In this document: positions 22,211-33,500 of the stretch, piece after piece
Layout of the letters: each line of letters begins with the position of its first letter
How positions within the stretch are numbered: the stretch's first letter is position 1
DNA from: Lyophyllum atratum
Lineage: Eukaryota; Basidiomycota; Agaricomycetes; Agaricales; Lyophyllaceae
Assembly: GCA_014905825.1 (NCBI GenBank)
Contig: JACGCN010000038.1
Coordinates: forward strand, 186,001-250,000
DNA: 64,000 nt
Direction: 5' to 3'
Position numbers and translations under genes: made by a program
Notes under the pieces: generated by a model
What the model saw: only the letters and a program-made list of their open reading frames with translations
Databases searched by the model: none
What the model was told of the DNA's origin: nothing

Positions 22211-25200
22211 TATGGCAACAGCGACTGCTCAGCTTCGCTTAACAGTGATTTGTAATCTGCCCTGAACCAAACAGTGCCAGGACCCCGAATGCATAGACTA
22301 CCTTTCATCTGTTACGGTTACATACATACTCATACGAGCCTTCATGCATCATGAACGGTGTACGATTAGGTTGGACCTTCTGAGCAGCTTCCACCCCAGC
22401 TGTTTAGGGATTTTGTTAAATAAAAGTCTTAAGGAATTTTCAGACATAGCGGGTCTATGTCGATGTATCAATTGTGCATTGAGTGCATGACCTTGCTTGT
22501 CCAATCGCTAAACAGCAAGTCCGAGTTCTTGTCCTATATTTCTTCTTTGTAAAAGCAGCAGTGTGTAGCAAGTGTGTAGAGACATTTAGGTTGGAAATCA
22601 ATCCGGCACTTATAGTATCATAGGCACAGTTGAAACTCTATTGTTAGTTATACTCGTTTTACCCGGACGCCAGCCGGACGCTTTTCCGGGGATTCGAACG
22701 TATAACTGACATGTACTCCCTCTTTTTCTATACCACACTGCCCGAATACCCCTAATATATATATTTCTGCTTATAATACGGCATATATAGTCACAACCTT
22801 TAGAATATAATCAGTTATTCTTTCTAAATGCACATCCAACGACAATCAAGAATCTATGATGTGACATACAACTAAAATTCTTCACTAGAGGTTATTCGCA
22901 ACCTCAGTCTTGTGGCACTCCTCTTGCACCTCCATGGCGCCTGCCAGTAGGCGAAGCAATTTGTCCCAGGCCTGGCATCAAGTGCTACACGTACGGATGG
23001 TCATTTTTATTTTGTACGGTCAAAACACGGATCGCCCCCTCGGGGAACATATAAACCCGATTATACAAAGCAGCAAGCTGCGTATTTCAATTCTAAGCTT
23101 AGGGGATGCTCACCTAGCGACACTCCTCGCTAACCCTCGCCCCATCCCACTAAGCGGCTTTTACATGTTGGCCGAGTACTCATCACGCCCCCGCCCCCGC
23201 ACATATTCTGCTGGCCTGGATATCCCATCTCGTGATCCACATATCAGCTCCTGATACCAAGGACACATGCAAGGCCATAGACCTCGGACACAGGAGCACT
23301 TGGGAGAGATGGGGAGATATGCAGCACGGCCGGCATCGAATTCAGTGTGGGGCTATGTAGGCGTTAGTAGCGGTAGCAATAATCGGAGAGGTCGTGCATC
23401 TTGTGCATTCGGTCCACATCTTACGAGATCAAGGAGGTTTCGCATCTTTCGAATATTCAATTCATATGATGAGAGACAGGTTGAGTCGACTGTCCATGCG
23501 TTGGGAATGACGACGTCGACGGACTGAGTGATATAAAAACCGTGATCAGATGTAGTCAACGGATTTGGGGTCTGGAAAAATATGTCTTACCTGGCTGTAC
23601 AGAGCTCCGTCGTGGCCCATGCTCGGTTGTGCAGCATCACCCAAAACAAATACTAGTTTCTCAGGTCCTTTTCGAAGATTCGAGCAGGGCGACAGTTCCG
23701 GGCCTGAAGCGATGGGGCTTCTACACACCACCAGCGGCGGCCTAAGACGCGACCTCCATGAGAACCAAGTCGGAAAAGACAAGGCGGGCTGAGATACTCA
23801 CGGCGGTCTTACGTGCCGATGATTTGGCAGCGACTTGCTTACGGGGGGCTTTGCCAGTAGATGATGGCGTTGAGCGAGGATCGGAATGGAGTCTATCATG
23901 AGTACATACCACCAGTAGACTTGCGGTCAACATTGTCTAGCCTGCAATGTATTTCTCGATCAACTCTTCAATCATTGTGGTCAGAGAGGAGTGACACCGC
24001 ATGGGACGTCCGTAGGGGGAGCACAGAGCCATACGAGATGCACGGCGAGCTCTATGATAACTGTGTAGAGATAATCAAATTCTTAGTCACATTGTGTACG
24101 GCCCCTTTCCATTGCCGCATCGCCCGACGAACAAAGGACTCGGATGATGCGATTGCGCGAGAATATCGCGCACTCAAGCTTCAAAGAAGCAGTGAGCAAT
24201 GACCGAGAGAAATCAGGAAGGAAAGGTACCCGTCGACTGTCGAAACCTTGCTCAAATGAATCAAACGAGCGGGCAACTTGGAGTTCAATTCAACGGCTTG
24301 CTTGAGGATCCAGGCCTCGAGGGTGTGGTGTCGATCGGCCTCTTACAGCAAGTCGTGGCGGCGCAGTGCTAGATGCCGAGCGGAGGGGCCGGAATAGCTA
24401 TTAAGCAAGTCCTCGACGTAGGGTGCTAAGGCCGTGCCGGCTCTCGTGCGTACGAGAGGCAGATTGTGGTACCCGAAAAAGTCATCGAGCGAGTTGCGTT
24501 CGGGCACCAGGGTGGGTGGGGTGCGCGATGTGTAGGTGAGCACCGGAGTAGGTGCTAGATGCCTTCGTGCCTGTGACGGCTTGGCTCTGAGAGCCGTCGT
24601 TGGGAGTTAGAGCAGGCTTGTGCAGTGGAAAGTGCTGTGCTCGTGTGGCGACGTAGTGGGGGATGCGGCTTCGCATGGAGAATGGGGTCGTGTGCACGCT
24701 CTCCGCTGCTGCGAGGCAGAGGGGTCGGGATGGCTATGAGTAGGGTACATGAGGTCAGTAGTCATAGAGAAGTAGCCGGACGCACCTAAATGGCTCTCGC
24801 CCACCTGGCGTCTGCCCTGCTCTTTCTTCCTTCTGCCTTGCTCCCTTGAGAGTCGCTTGAGCCACTGCATGCTTCTCCCTGCCAAATCTGCAGGAAATGG
24901 CACAAAGTGTTGCCATTAATCTTCCCCCGCCATTTCATAATCCTTCTACAGTGGAGGAGGGCGCTGTGCGTGTCCTCAGGGCTAGGAACGGCAAAATAGC
25001 ATGATATACCTGTAAAATTGAATTCAACAAGTTTAGCAACGTAAGGACACCAAACCGAGTAAGATAACATTAGATATACATACTGTAAGACGTTTCACAG
25101 TTGCAATGCCGCCCAGCGTGACGTGGTGGTAGCGAGAGTCGACGACGAACGATGTTGAACATGAAAAGTCGACTAGCAAATCACTGATTAGATATGACGT

Positions 25201-25280
25201 TAATCTATACGTTCGGGGTCCTGGCCTTGTTTGGTTCAGGGCAGATTACAAATCGAAGCTGAGCAGTCGCTGTTGCCATA
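22211..25280. mobile_element. 3,070-bp non-autonomous TIR element nested in the KDZ gene
   Basis: Both ends start TATGGCAACAGCGACTGCTC and continue AGCTTCG; then, after a 10-bp indel on the left side (CTTAACAGTG), ATTTGTAATCTGCCCTGAAC, CAAACA, GCCAGGACCCCGAA. This makes terminal inverted repeats of about 75 bp with few mismatches. A 6-bp duplication TTCAAG flanks it. No transposase frame was found inside. The interior holds a histone H3 pseudogene fragment and otherwise only unrecognised sequence. The 6-bp duplication does not let me assign a superfamily with confidence. Confidence 0.9.
23650..23930 (-). pseudogene. Histone H3 N-terminal pseudogene fragment
   Basis: Three exons on the minus strand join to RKSTGG (23929-23910), KAPRKQVAAKSSARKTA (23854-23804) and AAAGGV*KPHRFRPGTVALLE (from ~23742). 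This is the H3 tail and start of the core from Arg8 to about Glu50. Both introns keep GT-AG borders (G|GTATGT..., GCC|GTGAGT...TTAG), so the copy came from genomic DNA, not mRNA. Lys36 is a TAG stop (23721-23723). The start and ARTKQT part are degenerate, one residue is inserted before Arg26, and sequence after TVALLE decays into SSKRT*ETSI, reminiscent of RKYQKSTELLI. No histone-fold remainder was found. It lies inside the 3 kb TIR element. Confidence 0.85.
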
Positions 25281-25286
25281 TTCAAG
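25281..25286. repeat. Target duplication of the 3 kb element, right
   Basis: TTCAAG, matching 22205-22210. Confidence 0.85.
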
Positions 25287-27346
25287 TTCGGAACCGGTGC
25301 CGACGGGCGTGGCTGCCGCTTTTGCCACGCGTTTCTTTCGTGGTGCGGGCTTGGACTTGACCTTCGGCGCTGGCGGCTCTTTTGGAGGGGGCGGGGCTGG
25401 TCTCTTCTGTAGGCCGGCAATGAGATCCGACCATTCCGTAGAATCGGGCGATGGTGATCGCAGGCGAGGCTCGGATGTCGTGGAATGAGGTGACGATGGT
25501 GTCGAGCCTGATTCTAAGCCGTCGTTCTCGTACTGCTCGGGTGGGAAAAAGTATGTCGTGCCGTCGGGACATCTAATGGGCGCGAATGGGTATGAGAGCG
25601 ACGATGGGGAAGGGAACTGGAAAACGGAAGCTGTAGGCGGGGGCAACATCCCAGCATCATCGGTGGGCGAAGTCGTAGCGGCGGGTGGGCTTGACGGTGA
25701 CGGTCCAACAGTACCCGATGATGTCGCGAGGGCAGGGATAATGTTCTTGGGGTCAGGCGGCGAGGGCGCGGGTTGCAAACCAGCGATAGACAGCGTGAGA
25801 GAAGAGGGGGCGACTCCTGCATGAATGGGATGAAGGGTGGGATCTAGAACTGCGAGCTCCTCTTGTGTGAGGTAAGACCTGGGTGGCCCAGGCTCGGGTG
25901 AAGGCGCGGACATGCCCGACGGTCCGGGTTCGGGTGAAGGCGTGGACATGCCCGACAGTCCGGGTTCGGGTAACGACATGAGTCCAGGTGCGGCTGATGC
26001 AGATGCCACCTTGCCACCCGGAAATGACAGGGCTCGCGAACTGCAGGTCTCACGCGCTACATTGAAGTCAGAAATCTGAGGGCTGAATACAAAAATCAAT
26101 TGATTCACTCACAGAAGGCTCCCTGAAGCCAATTGCCATAAGGTTGTTGGACAGTCTCCTGATATGTAACATTTGCCTTCTTGTAGGAATGTCCCAACAG
26201 GTCCACTCCGTGATGATAACTGAGAGCGAATGAGCAAGCATCACATGACGGGTACTCCCACGACGTACAGGACATTGCGGATTTGCCCGCCATTTACGGG
26301 ATCAGGACCGCCGCCCATAACGGTCCATAACCAGCCAGTCTGTCGTCCGAGGGATTCCGTAAACTGATCTATCGTGTCTGGGAGCCTTCTGATAGCTCTG
26401 GAGGTTAATGTATCAGCACATGATAGACGTAAGGAGGAAGTCGCAACGTACTCTGCATACATTTCCGGTGTAGGTTCCACTGCCGTTTTCGTTTTCTGCT
26501 TAACTGATGCTGATTTGATGTCTGATAGCTCCGTATATATTTCATCCTTCACGGACTGGGGTTCAACATCGAAGGCCGCCCGGAGTTGGCGCCTAATGAG
26601 GCCTATGCTCTTTTTGGCGTCCTCACTGCTACCCTCCTGAAGTTCGGCCTGGACCCCGGGTTGAACTTTCTCTAGATAGTACTTCTGTGAGTACAGTTCG
26701 AGGAGTTGGGGAGCGCGTGTGGCTTTCGAGGTGATCTTCAATGGCTGGGAACGCTTCTCTGAAACCTTGCCGGATTTAGCGTTATTGTTGAACCACGTCT
26801 TTATTTTCTGGTGCTCAAAGGTTAATATATAAACTCATGCTCATGGGCGCAAATGCGAACCTTTTTGCGATCAACACAGAGGTCGAACAATGCCGCCGTG
26901 TGATCAAGATCAGGGTCCGCCTCCTTAGCCGCATCAGGAACGGTCTCAGGCCATCGATCAAACCATTCACGCTCGACGCCCGACCAGAACGTGTGTGTGG
27001 AATGATTTTTCTGGTGCTCAATGAATGTGTCTAGATATGAACGGAGAAATGTTGTTTGCTCGTCATTTGTCCACCTAGGGGGCGCCATCTGGAGGCAAAG
27101 AATGAGATAATTTTAACGCATATGGGCCGCCGGGAACTCACTTTTGGACCCTGAACGCGTTGAACACCGACCTGAACACCGACCTTGGGGCCCTCGATCA
27201 GCTCACATGGGCTGTACCGCATGGCGAGCAGCCACCGGCTAAATCCGATCAACTGTACAGTTAGCTAAAAAAAGATTGAATTTAAATCGAGAGAGATCAT
27301 CAGATACCGGCAACTCAACCCTTGATCATCTGCCTCGATCATCCAC

Positions 27347-28117
27347 ATGGCTCAAACCACCCCCATGGCTCAACTTACCCCCAACGGAGGCAATTCTGGC
27401 ATCACTGTTGCCCAGGTTTTGTCTGCCCTCCAGCATCTCGGCATCAGCGTGTCGAACGGCGGTACGTGTCAACATCGCTTAAGTCAACCGTTTCCTCATT
27501 GGTTTGAATCTAGATGGCGCCTTGCCTTTCGCCCTCGCCACTGCTGAGAGCTCTGTAGCTGAGGCCGGCAATGGAGCTGCGCCCACGTCTGCCGCACCCG
27601 ACAGCGGGCACTCTGGTATGTATTATTTTTTCTCATTCACTTTACCTTTCTCACTCGATATTCATAGCAGGTCCCACTGTTGCAGCTGGCACCGCCGTCC
27701 CTCCTCCAAGCCCAACCGTTCCCAAGTCAGAGGGCATCAAAGGCATCAAAGGCACCATTTCCTGCCCCCACATCTGCAGGGTGTGTCTGGCGGAGTACAA
27801 AGCCGCCCGAGCCGCCACTTCTTCGGCCGCCGCTTCCACATCTGCTTCAGTTGGCGGTGACGCCTCTACCCTTTTCGCGGCTCCGGACTCCTACTACGCC
27901 GTCGTCGTTGGGCGCTCTGTTGGCGTCTACAAGGGCTGGTATGTATTACCTTTATATCATCATCTATACTGTCTAATGTTCTATATTTTCAAGGGCCACC
28001 GTCAAACCCCTCGTCACTGGCGTCTCCGGCTGGGTTGCAAAGCGTTGCAACACACGTAGCGATGCCGAAGAATTCTTCGAGGAGGCGCTTGACCACGGGC
28101 TCGTCGAGGAGAAGTAA
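27347..28117 (+). CDS. Cauli_VI / RNase H1 N-terminal-domain protein, KDZ cargo
   Basis: Four exons from ATG 27347 to TAA 28115-28117. Introns: GGCG|GTACGT to CTAG|ATGGCG; TCTG|GTATGT to GCAG|GTCCCA; GGCTG|GTATGT to CAAG|GGCCACC. The N-terminal half is low-complexity (Ala/Thr/Pro) with a small Cys/His motif (ISCPHICRVCLAEYKAAR). The C-terminus reads DSYYAVVVGRSVGVYKGWAT, VKPLVTGVSGWVAKRC, DAEEFFEEALDHGLVEE. That is the viroplasmin/RNase H1 hybrid-binding fold (YYAVxxGRxxGVYxxW ... VxGxxG ... F). In RNase H1 this domain binds RNA:DNA hybrids or dsRNA; there is no RNase H catalytic domain here. Its place inside the transposon makes it accessory cargo; role unknown. Confidence 0.8.
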
Positions 28118-28263
28118 GCGACGCCTCGGGCAATTTCTTGGTACCGCGCGTTCGCGATGTCGTTATCTCCTGTACCTGTAATATCTACTGCAATCTCATT
28201 GTGCCTTGCATGTCCCTCTGGTGTGATGGCAGATACGCGTAGTCATTACAAACATAGAAAATG

Positions 28264-29002
28264 TCATGTTTGATACAAGAGTTGTTTGTCGTGATGGAGG
28301 TCCCTAAGACTATGAGGATCAATCAACACTGTACCGTGCAAGTCCTCCAGCGACCTCAAAACACCCGTGACGTGATTCGACACTTCGTCGGAACGAGTCC
28401 ACTCCTTCCCAAGCCCTCCTAGCTGTAAAATCTCGGCCTGGTATCGACGGATGGACGCTTGCAGAGTTGTGATGTGGGTGATGGCGTCGGAGATGCCGGT
28501 GTCATCCTTGCTGACAATGTATGCTTGGTATAGTTCCTCGATGAACTCATACGCACCAGGGCCGACGGCTTTTGTGAGCTTTCTTGCGACGTGTTCGACC
28601 CTTTCTGCCCAATATGACATGTGCCTGTCACTACGGATTGATTTTGATGAGGTGGATGCATACGCGGTCTGAGTGGGACTATGCATACCGAGGTAAATCC
28701 GTGATCTCTAAGTTAGTTGTATGTGCGTTCGTCTTCGTTGGAGGAACACATCTATAGCCATACATGTAGCTCCCAAAACACATAATAAGAATACCTCGAG
28801 CTTACTGATCAGCTTTTTGTCGATATCGTGTGCTGCGTCGAGCAGAAATGGAGGTTTTGTTCCTAGATCCCGTGTCAGGAAATCCGAAAGAGGTACATGT
28901 TATAGCCATTCTCAAGCCTTACCTGTTGTAGCTCCGCTTGCTTTTCACATTATTTGATAGCCGTTTCTCTTCGGCAGTATTGTACAGGCGAGGGCGGCCC
29001 AT
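28264..29002 (-). CDS. Basic-region protein MGRPRLY family, KDZ cargo
   Basis: Four exons read from ATG 29002: MGRPRLYNTAEEKRLSNNVK, SKRSYNR|NKTSISARRSTRYRQKA, then after GATCA|GTAAGC and an acceptor TTAGAG| comes SRIYLGMHSPTQT. The long last exon includes SYWAERVEHVARKLTKAV, AYEFIEELYQAYIVSKDD and SIRRYQAEILQLGGLGKEW, ending DKQLLYQT at 28264. About 190 aa. The Arg/Lys/Asn-rich start looks like a bZIP-type basic DNA-contact region followed by helices, though no leucine heptad is obvious. Proteins starting MGRPRLY... are, from memory, frequent near transposons in agaricomycetes. Function not established. Confidence 0.7.
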
Positions 29003-29420
29003 AATAAAGGTGAAGTAGGGTGAAGTGCTTGCACGATGGTTGGTGATGTTAGATCATATTGGTGGTTCATGGTAGATTTGTCTTACCTTTACGCTTTGTC
29101 TGACCTTTACTCATGAACCACCTTTTGCACCCAAACTTTTCCAGGGATCTCTCAAGAAACACTTCAAACAATATATTCCGAGGTCAGAATCCGGTTTCTG
29201 AGCTAAACAGCCATACAATTCACTTGAAGTATCTTACGACGTTCCAGCCACTCAGCTATTTGCGTATGTATCACGATCACCGATCAGGGTTGAATTCCCA
29301 AGCCATCTTTTTTCCCCCCTCCCCGATCTGAACACTCGCGTGCCAAAACCTCCGGTGACCATACTCTCGGTATTTTTGTTCACCCTGATCATGATCGATG
29401 TCTAACATTAGATTATCTAG
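29003..29420. other. Divergent intergenic spacer inside KDZ element
   Basis: About 420 bp between the divergently transcribed basic-region gene and the WFDRYP gene; presumably holds both promoters. No repeats or genes recognised. Confidence 0.4.
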
Positions 29421-30126
29421 ATGCCCCAAGCAGATGAAGACGGTTTCGCCCCACCCGGAAACGGAAAGCCCAACGTCGGCATCTTCGGCAAAAAGGGTTT
29501 AGGCGCGACTATTCCCCAAGACTCGTTCCTCAGGTTCCTAGCTCCAATCTTCCATCGCGCTACCAAGGAGAAGAAGGTCGACATTTTCTTCGAGCTCCTC
29601 TACCCCGTATGGTTCGACCGCTATCCAGTCATCCTTCTGGACGGATTCGACGACATCGATGGCGAAGAATTCGTTGACCCAGATCGGGTAGAATGGGCGA
29701 CGAAGCTTCAGAGTAACGTGAGTTTCCCTCTATAGCCATCTAGCTTTATTTCCTTACCAAGGCAGTTATTACGCTCGAAGATTTATTGGAACGCGTGGTG
29801 GCAGTTGGGTCATTCGCTCACGGATCCAAAATATGACGCCTGGGAACAGCTGTTGACTGTCAAGGCCGACCGTGAACGCAGGGTGCGTCTTCCTTAATGT
29901 TATTTGTTTTTCCCACTGAAAATCAATTAATTGCTAGCGCGTCGAATACTTCAAATACGCGAAGATGGGCATATACTTCCAGGGGCACGAGTTCGATGTC
30001 GTGATAACAGCCGAGGAGAGGGAGATGGTTGAGATGACACCCGAGGAGCAGTTTGACACACAGCTTAATCTGATAGAGATGAGGCATTTCGCGCACATGA
30101 AATTCTTAGAAATGCCTGATATGTAG
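29421..30126 (+). CDS. WFDRYP-family protein, KDZ cargo
   Basis: Three exons from ATG 29421 to TAG 30126. Reads PQDSFLRFLAPIFHRA, VDIFFELLYPVWFDRYPVIL, VEWATKLQSN|LRSKIYWNAWWQLGHS, YDAWEQLLTVKADRERR|RVEYFKYAKMGIYFQG and FAHMKFLEMPDM. Introns: AAC|GTGAGT to GGCAG|TTATTA; AGG|GTGCGT to CTAG|CGCGTC. The pattern FLR(x~10-12)F[FW]xx[VL](x3)WFDR[WY]P followed by an [KR]xKI[KY]xW motif also occurs at the N-terminus of the gene starting at 27088, so the two are probably distant paralogues in one element. About 195 aa; no known catalytic domain. Confidence 0.7.
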
Positions 30127-30298
30127 TCCACTGTAACAGTTGTCATTGTACGCCTAGTAGTAGTAGTCGTTGTACAGAAATCATGACATGCTTGTTGACA
30201 AGTCATGTTGTTGTTGAAACGTGCCCCAGAGAATCACATGATCTTCGTTGATTGTCTCACACACCGACTAGTATCTGGACTTCGTTGTATTCATCTCT

Positions 30299-30516
30299 CT
30301 TCATGGTACGTTGTCCAACCTCATGATACATTGTCCAACTTCGTTCATTTCGAGTATCAACTCACAGGTCAGATTAGCTTAGGTTCAGTTATATCATTGT
30401 TTACCTTCGGTCCATAATTCTTCATGGTACGTTGTCCAACATTGTTCATTTCGAGTATCAACTCACAGGTCAGATTAGCTTGGCTTCAATCATATCGTCG
30501 TTTACCTTTGGTGCTC
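30299..30516 (+). promoter_or_regulatory. Tandemly duplicated promoter segment before KDZ transposase
   Basis: Two direct units (30299-30414, 30420-30516) share CTTCATGGTACGTTGTCCAA, TTCGTTCATTTCGAG or TTGTTCATTTCGAG, and TATCAACTCACAGGTCAGAT. The first unit has an extra ~20 bp holding another near-copy of the first motif (CTCATGATACATTGTCCAAC). They end about 80 bp before the transposase ATG. Confidence 0.75.
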
Positions 30517-30597
30517 TTCGTTGGGTTTCCCATGAGCCATTCACTGTCTATAAAATAACGAGGTGTGTACATACTCTCCTCAGCATTCTCCTCTCAT

Positions 30598-33500
30598 GGC
30601 TAACAAACGGCGACGCCCTCGGCTAGATATAGATGATAACATACCCACCGCTCCAGGACATGCTACACAAGCCCCTCAGCTCGTGCAGCGTCACATCTCC
30701 TACGAAACCACTCAGCATGGCAGGACCTCCTCCCGAACATATGTCAACGTGCAAGGTATCGCGCCGGCTCCTGTCCCCAGCGCCAAGCCTATGACCTGGA
30801 ACGCGCCAGAACTCCCTGACGACGCACAGTTCTCTTTTGAATGGATGGACCCGAGCTTCGAGCATGACAGTGTCCAAGCTCCGATAGAACCCGTGGTACG
30901 CCGAAGGACCCTGGCAATGGTGCGTATCTCAAGCCTGTCGTTATTCCTGCACAAATACTAACTAGACCTACAGGATAACCCTCTTCAGCTATGGGAGCAA
31001 CAGATCGACGTCTACCTCCATGAGCTTCTGCGCCTCGAGGGACCAGCCGACGCACCACTTCATTGCGCGAAGTGTTTCAACCCAGAGCTACCCCCCGTGG
31101 CCGATAGTCAGCAACTATATCAATGTACCGATTGCGCAACCGGCCTGTTGTACTGCGGCAGTTGCTTAGTCCAGGACCATGCAGTACGGCCTTTTCACCA
31201 TGTCCAGGTACGTTCCTCGTTGTCCTTGCTTTTCGCGGCTGATGTAATTTTCGTAGCAGTGGAACGGCACCTTTTTTGCCAAGACTTGTCTCAAGGATCT
31301 TGGACTACGCTTGCAGCTTGGCCATCCTGCAGGTGAAGCCTGCATCAACCCCGCCACTGCTGCCAATGATGACTTTGTCGTCTTACACGTCAACGGCCTT
31401 CATCAAATCGGCATCGACTTCTGCAATTGTTTCCGGCCCATGGAGCGTCATATCCAGCTCCTCCGCGCCAGGCTTTTCCCTGCCACTACCATTTATCCGA
31501 AGACAGCTGCGACGTTTCAGGTCCTCGGACATTTTCAACTGCTTTCCTTCATGTCGAAGGTATCCGCATTCGAATTCTATCAGACCCTCGTTCGCCATAC
31601 GGACAATACGGGCACTACCACTATTCCAGTATGTGAATGAACTATCACTTCTCCTCCCACGCTGACATGTTTTGACAGGACCGATACTCCGCATTCCTGA
31701 GAATGGTCCGAGAATGGCGACACTTGAAGCTCCTGAAACGCTCCGGTCGTGGGAATGATCCTCAAGGTGTGAAAGCGACGCGAGAGGGCGAGTGTGCAGT
31801 GCTATGCCCGGCGTGCCCTCAACCTGGTATTAATCTCCCACCTGGCTGGGAAGGTGCCCCTGCACATCAATCGTATGTCCCTGCTTCTTTGAAGTCAATA
31901 GCCATCGCTGATCCATCTCATCAGATGGCTTTATTCACTGTTCATCGGGATCGACGCCAACTTTCGCTTGAAGCGGCTCAACGTGTCCAGCTACGCGCAC
32001 GACCCTGGTCTAAACCACGGCTATGCCTACTTCGTCGAGGACACCAAATTCAAGGCTTACCTCGAGGAGTATGGGCCCCGTGTACCAGATGACGTTAGCA
32101 CCTGCAGCAACCATGACGCCATCAAGTCAGCAAGCATCCGCGGAGGCAAGGGTGTCGACGCCAGTGGTGCGGGCAAGGCGGAGTGTGCACGGCATGACAT
32201 GAAACGTCCCGTCTCCGTCGGTGATCTACAGAAGGGGGAAAGGTAATGTCACTCCCATTTACCCATGACCCTGATGCTGATGGTGGCTTAGATACGTTAA
32301 TATGGACTACTTCTTCCTATCAAGCTTATCTCAGAACACCCCCAACCGTGTCGTTGTTTCTTACGACATCGCCTGCCAATGGGCTCGTAACCTCGCCGCT
32401 CGCTGCGCTTTCTACCCGCCCAACCCGTTCCAAGACCAGTGCTTATATCTTATCCCGAAATTCCACTTGCCCGGCCACCAGCCTCCCTGCCACATCAACT
32501 TCTCCTTAAACTTTACACCTCATGTCGGACGGACAGACGGTGAAGCTCCTGAACGCGGATGGGCGGCAATCAACGCCGTTGCGAACAGTACCAAGGAGAT
32601 GGGCCCCGGTTCTCGCCGTGACACACTCGACGACCATTTCGGGGACTATAACTGGAGAAAGGTGATCACGCTAGGTACAGTGTTCTATTCCTTTTCGGTC
32701 AGAGCATCTTTCTGATTCCGTTACATATACAGCTTCTTCCCTCCTGCGAAAACTCAAGGAAGCCATCTCCGAGAGAGCCGAGCATGTCTCGGCATTCACG
32801 CACTTCGACGCAGCGCTTCCAGAGAACGATACAACTGAATGGACGCGCCTTGTTCAGCTGTGGGAGAGCGACGGCAACAACCCGAATCCATTCGCGGCGA
32901 AGGTTCAAAGTAAGTACACTAACATTATCTTTGAGTCCTAATGCTAACTCGAAAACAGAGATAACCGAGAACGCCGTACGCCTGGAATTAGCAAGTGAGG
33001 AAGAGGCCAGCCTGCGCGAGGATCTGACATCTATGATCCACGACGATGTTTCACCGAGTCGGCTCATTGCGCAGGGCTTGGAGCTGGAGGATCATCAGTA
33101 AGTCTGCCCGTGACCCACCTAGGCCGTTACTGACTATTTGCTAGGCGCATCTTACTCCGCGATACAAAATCCCTGGGCCAGCATGCGACGAGCCTTCAGC
33201 GCTCGAAGATCATCGAACGGAGCAACCGCCTCTGGCGGAAGATCGAAGCATGGACGAGCATTCAACAGCTCTATATGCCGGTTGCTGCCGTCTTACGTGC
33301 TCGGGAGGAACGAGAGGGTGGTGACGAGCGAGTTTCGGCATCCAACATCAACCTCTTCCTACCCTCGAAGATCATCCCCTCCGGCGCGCCCTGCGGCACC
33401 GAATTTCTCACGTACGAATGGCGCTTACGCTACGCCCAAGCTCATTCCTCACTCCACGACATCCGCCGCGCCATCATCCTTCGCACGCAAATGTACAAGA

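Larger units (their letters stand above)
21947..27088 (-). pseudogene. KDZ accessory gene, WFDRWP family, interrupted by a 3 kb element
   Basis: ATG 27088 opens a helical, probably DNA-binding protein: FLRSYLDTFIEHQKNH, FWSGVEREWFDRWPETV, then after a VDRKK|GTTCGC intron KIKTWFNNNAKSGKVSEKRS. It continues with LLELYSQKYYLEKVQPGVQA and other helical segments, AIRRLPDTIDQFTESLGRQ, a Pro/Ser-rich middle with repeats of SPEPGPSGMS, and a basic patch APKVKSKPAPRKKRVAK. At GTGSELE (25281) it is cut by the 22211-25280 element. It resumes in frame at 22204: GGDVALSGRGQRTRKAPAPK, LTVDENGKQTVDANGNPI, LGKRAAGGKGKENHK|AAKKAKK, stop 21947, with a nuclear-localisation-like tail. In this allele translation runs into the inserted end and stops at 25236, losing the C-terminus. 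Similar WFNN/KTWF proteins accompany transposons in agaricomycetes, from memory; function unknown. Confidence 0.8.

Noticed and set aside
22680..22700. Possible tRNA on the minus strand (GTTCGAATCCCC)
   Set aside because: The matching T-stem and the other arms are missing.
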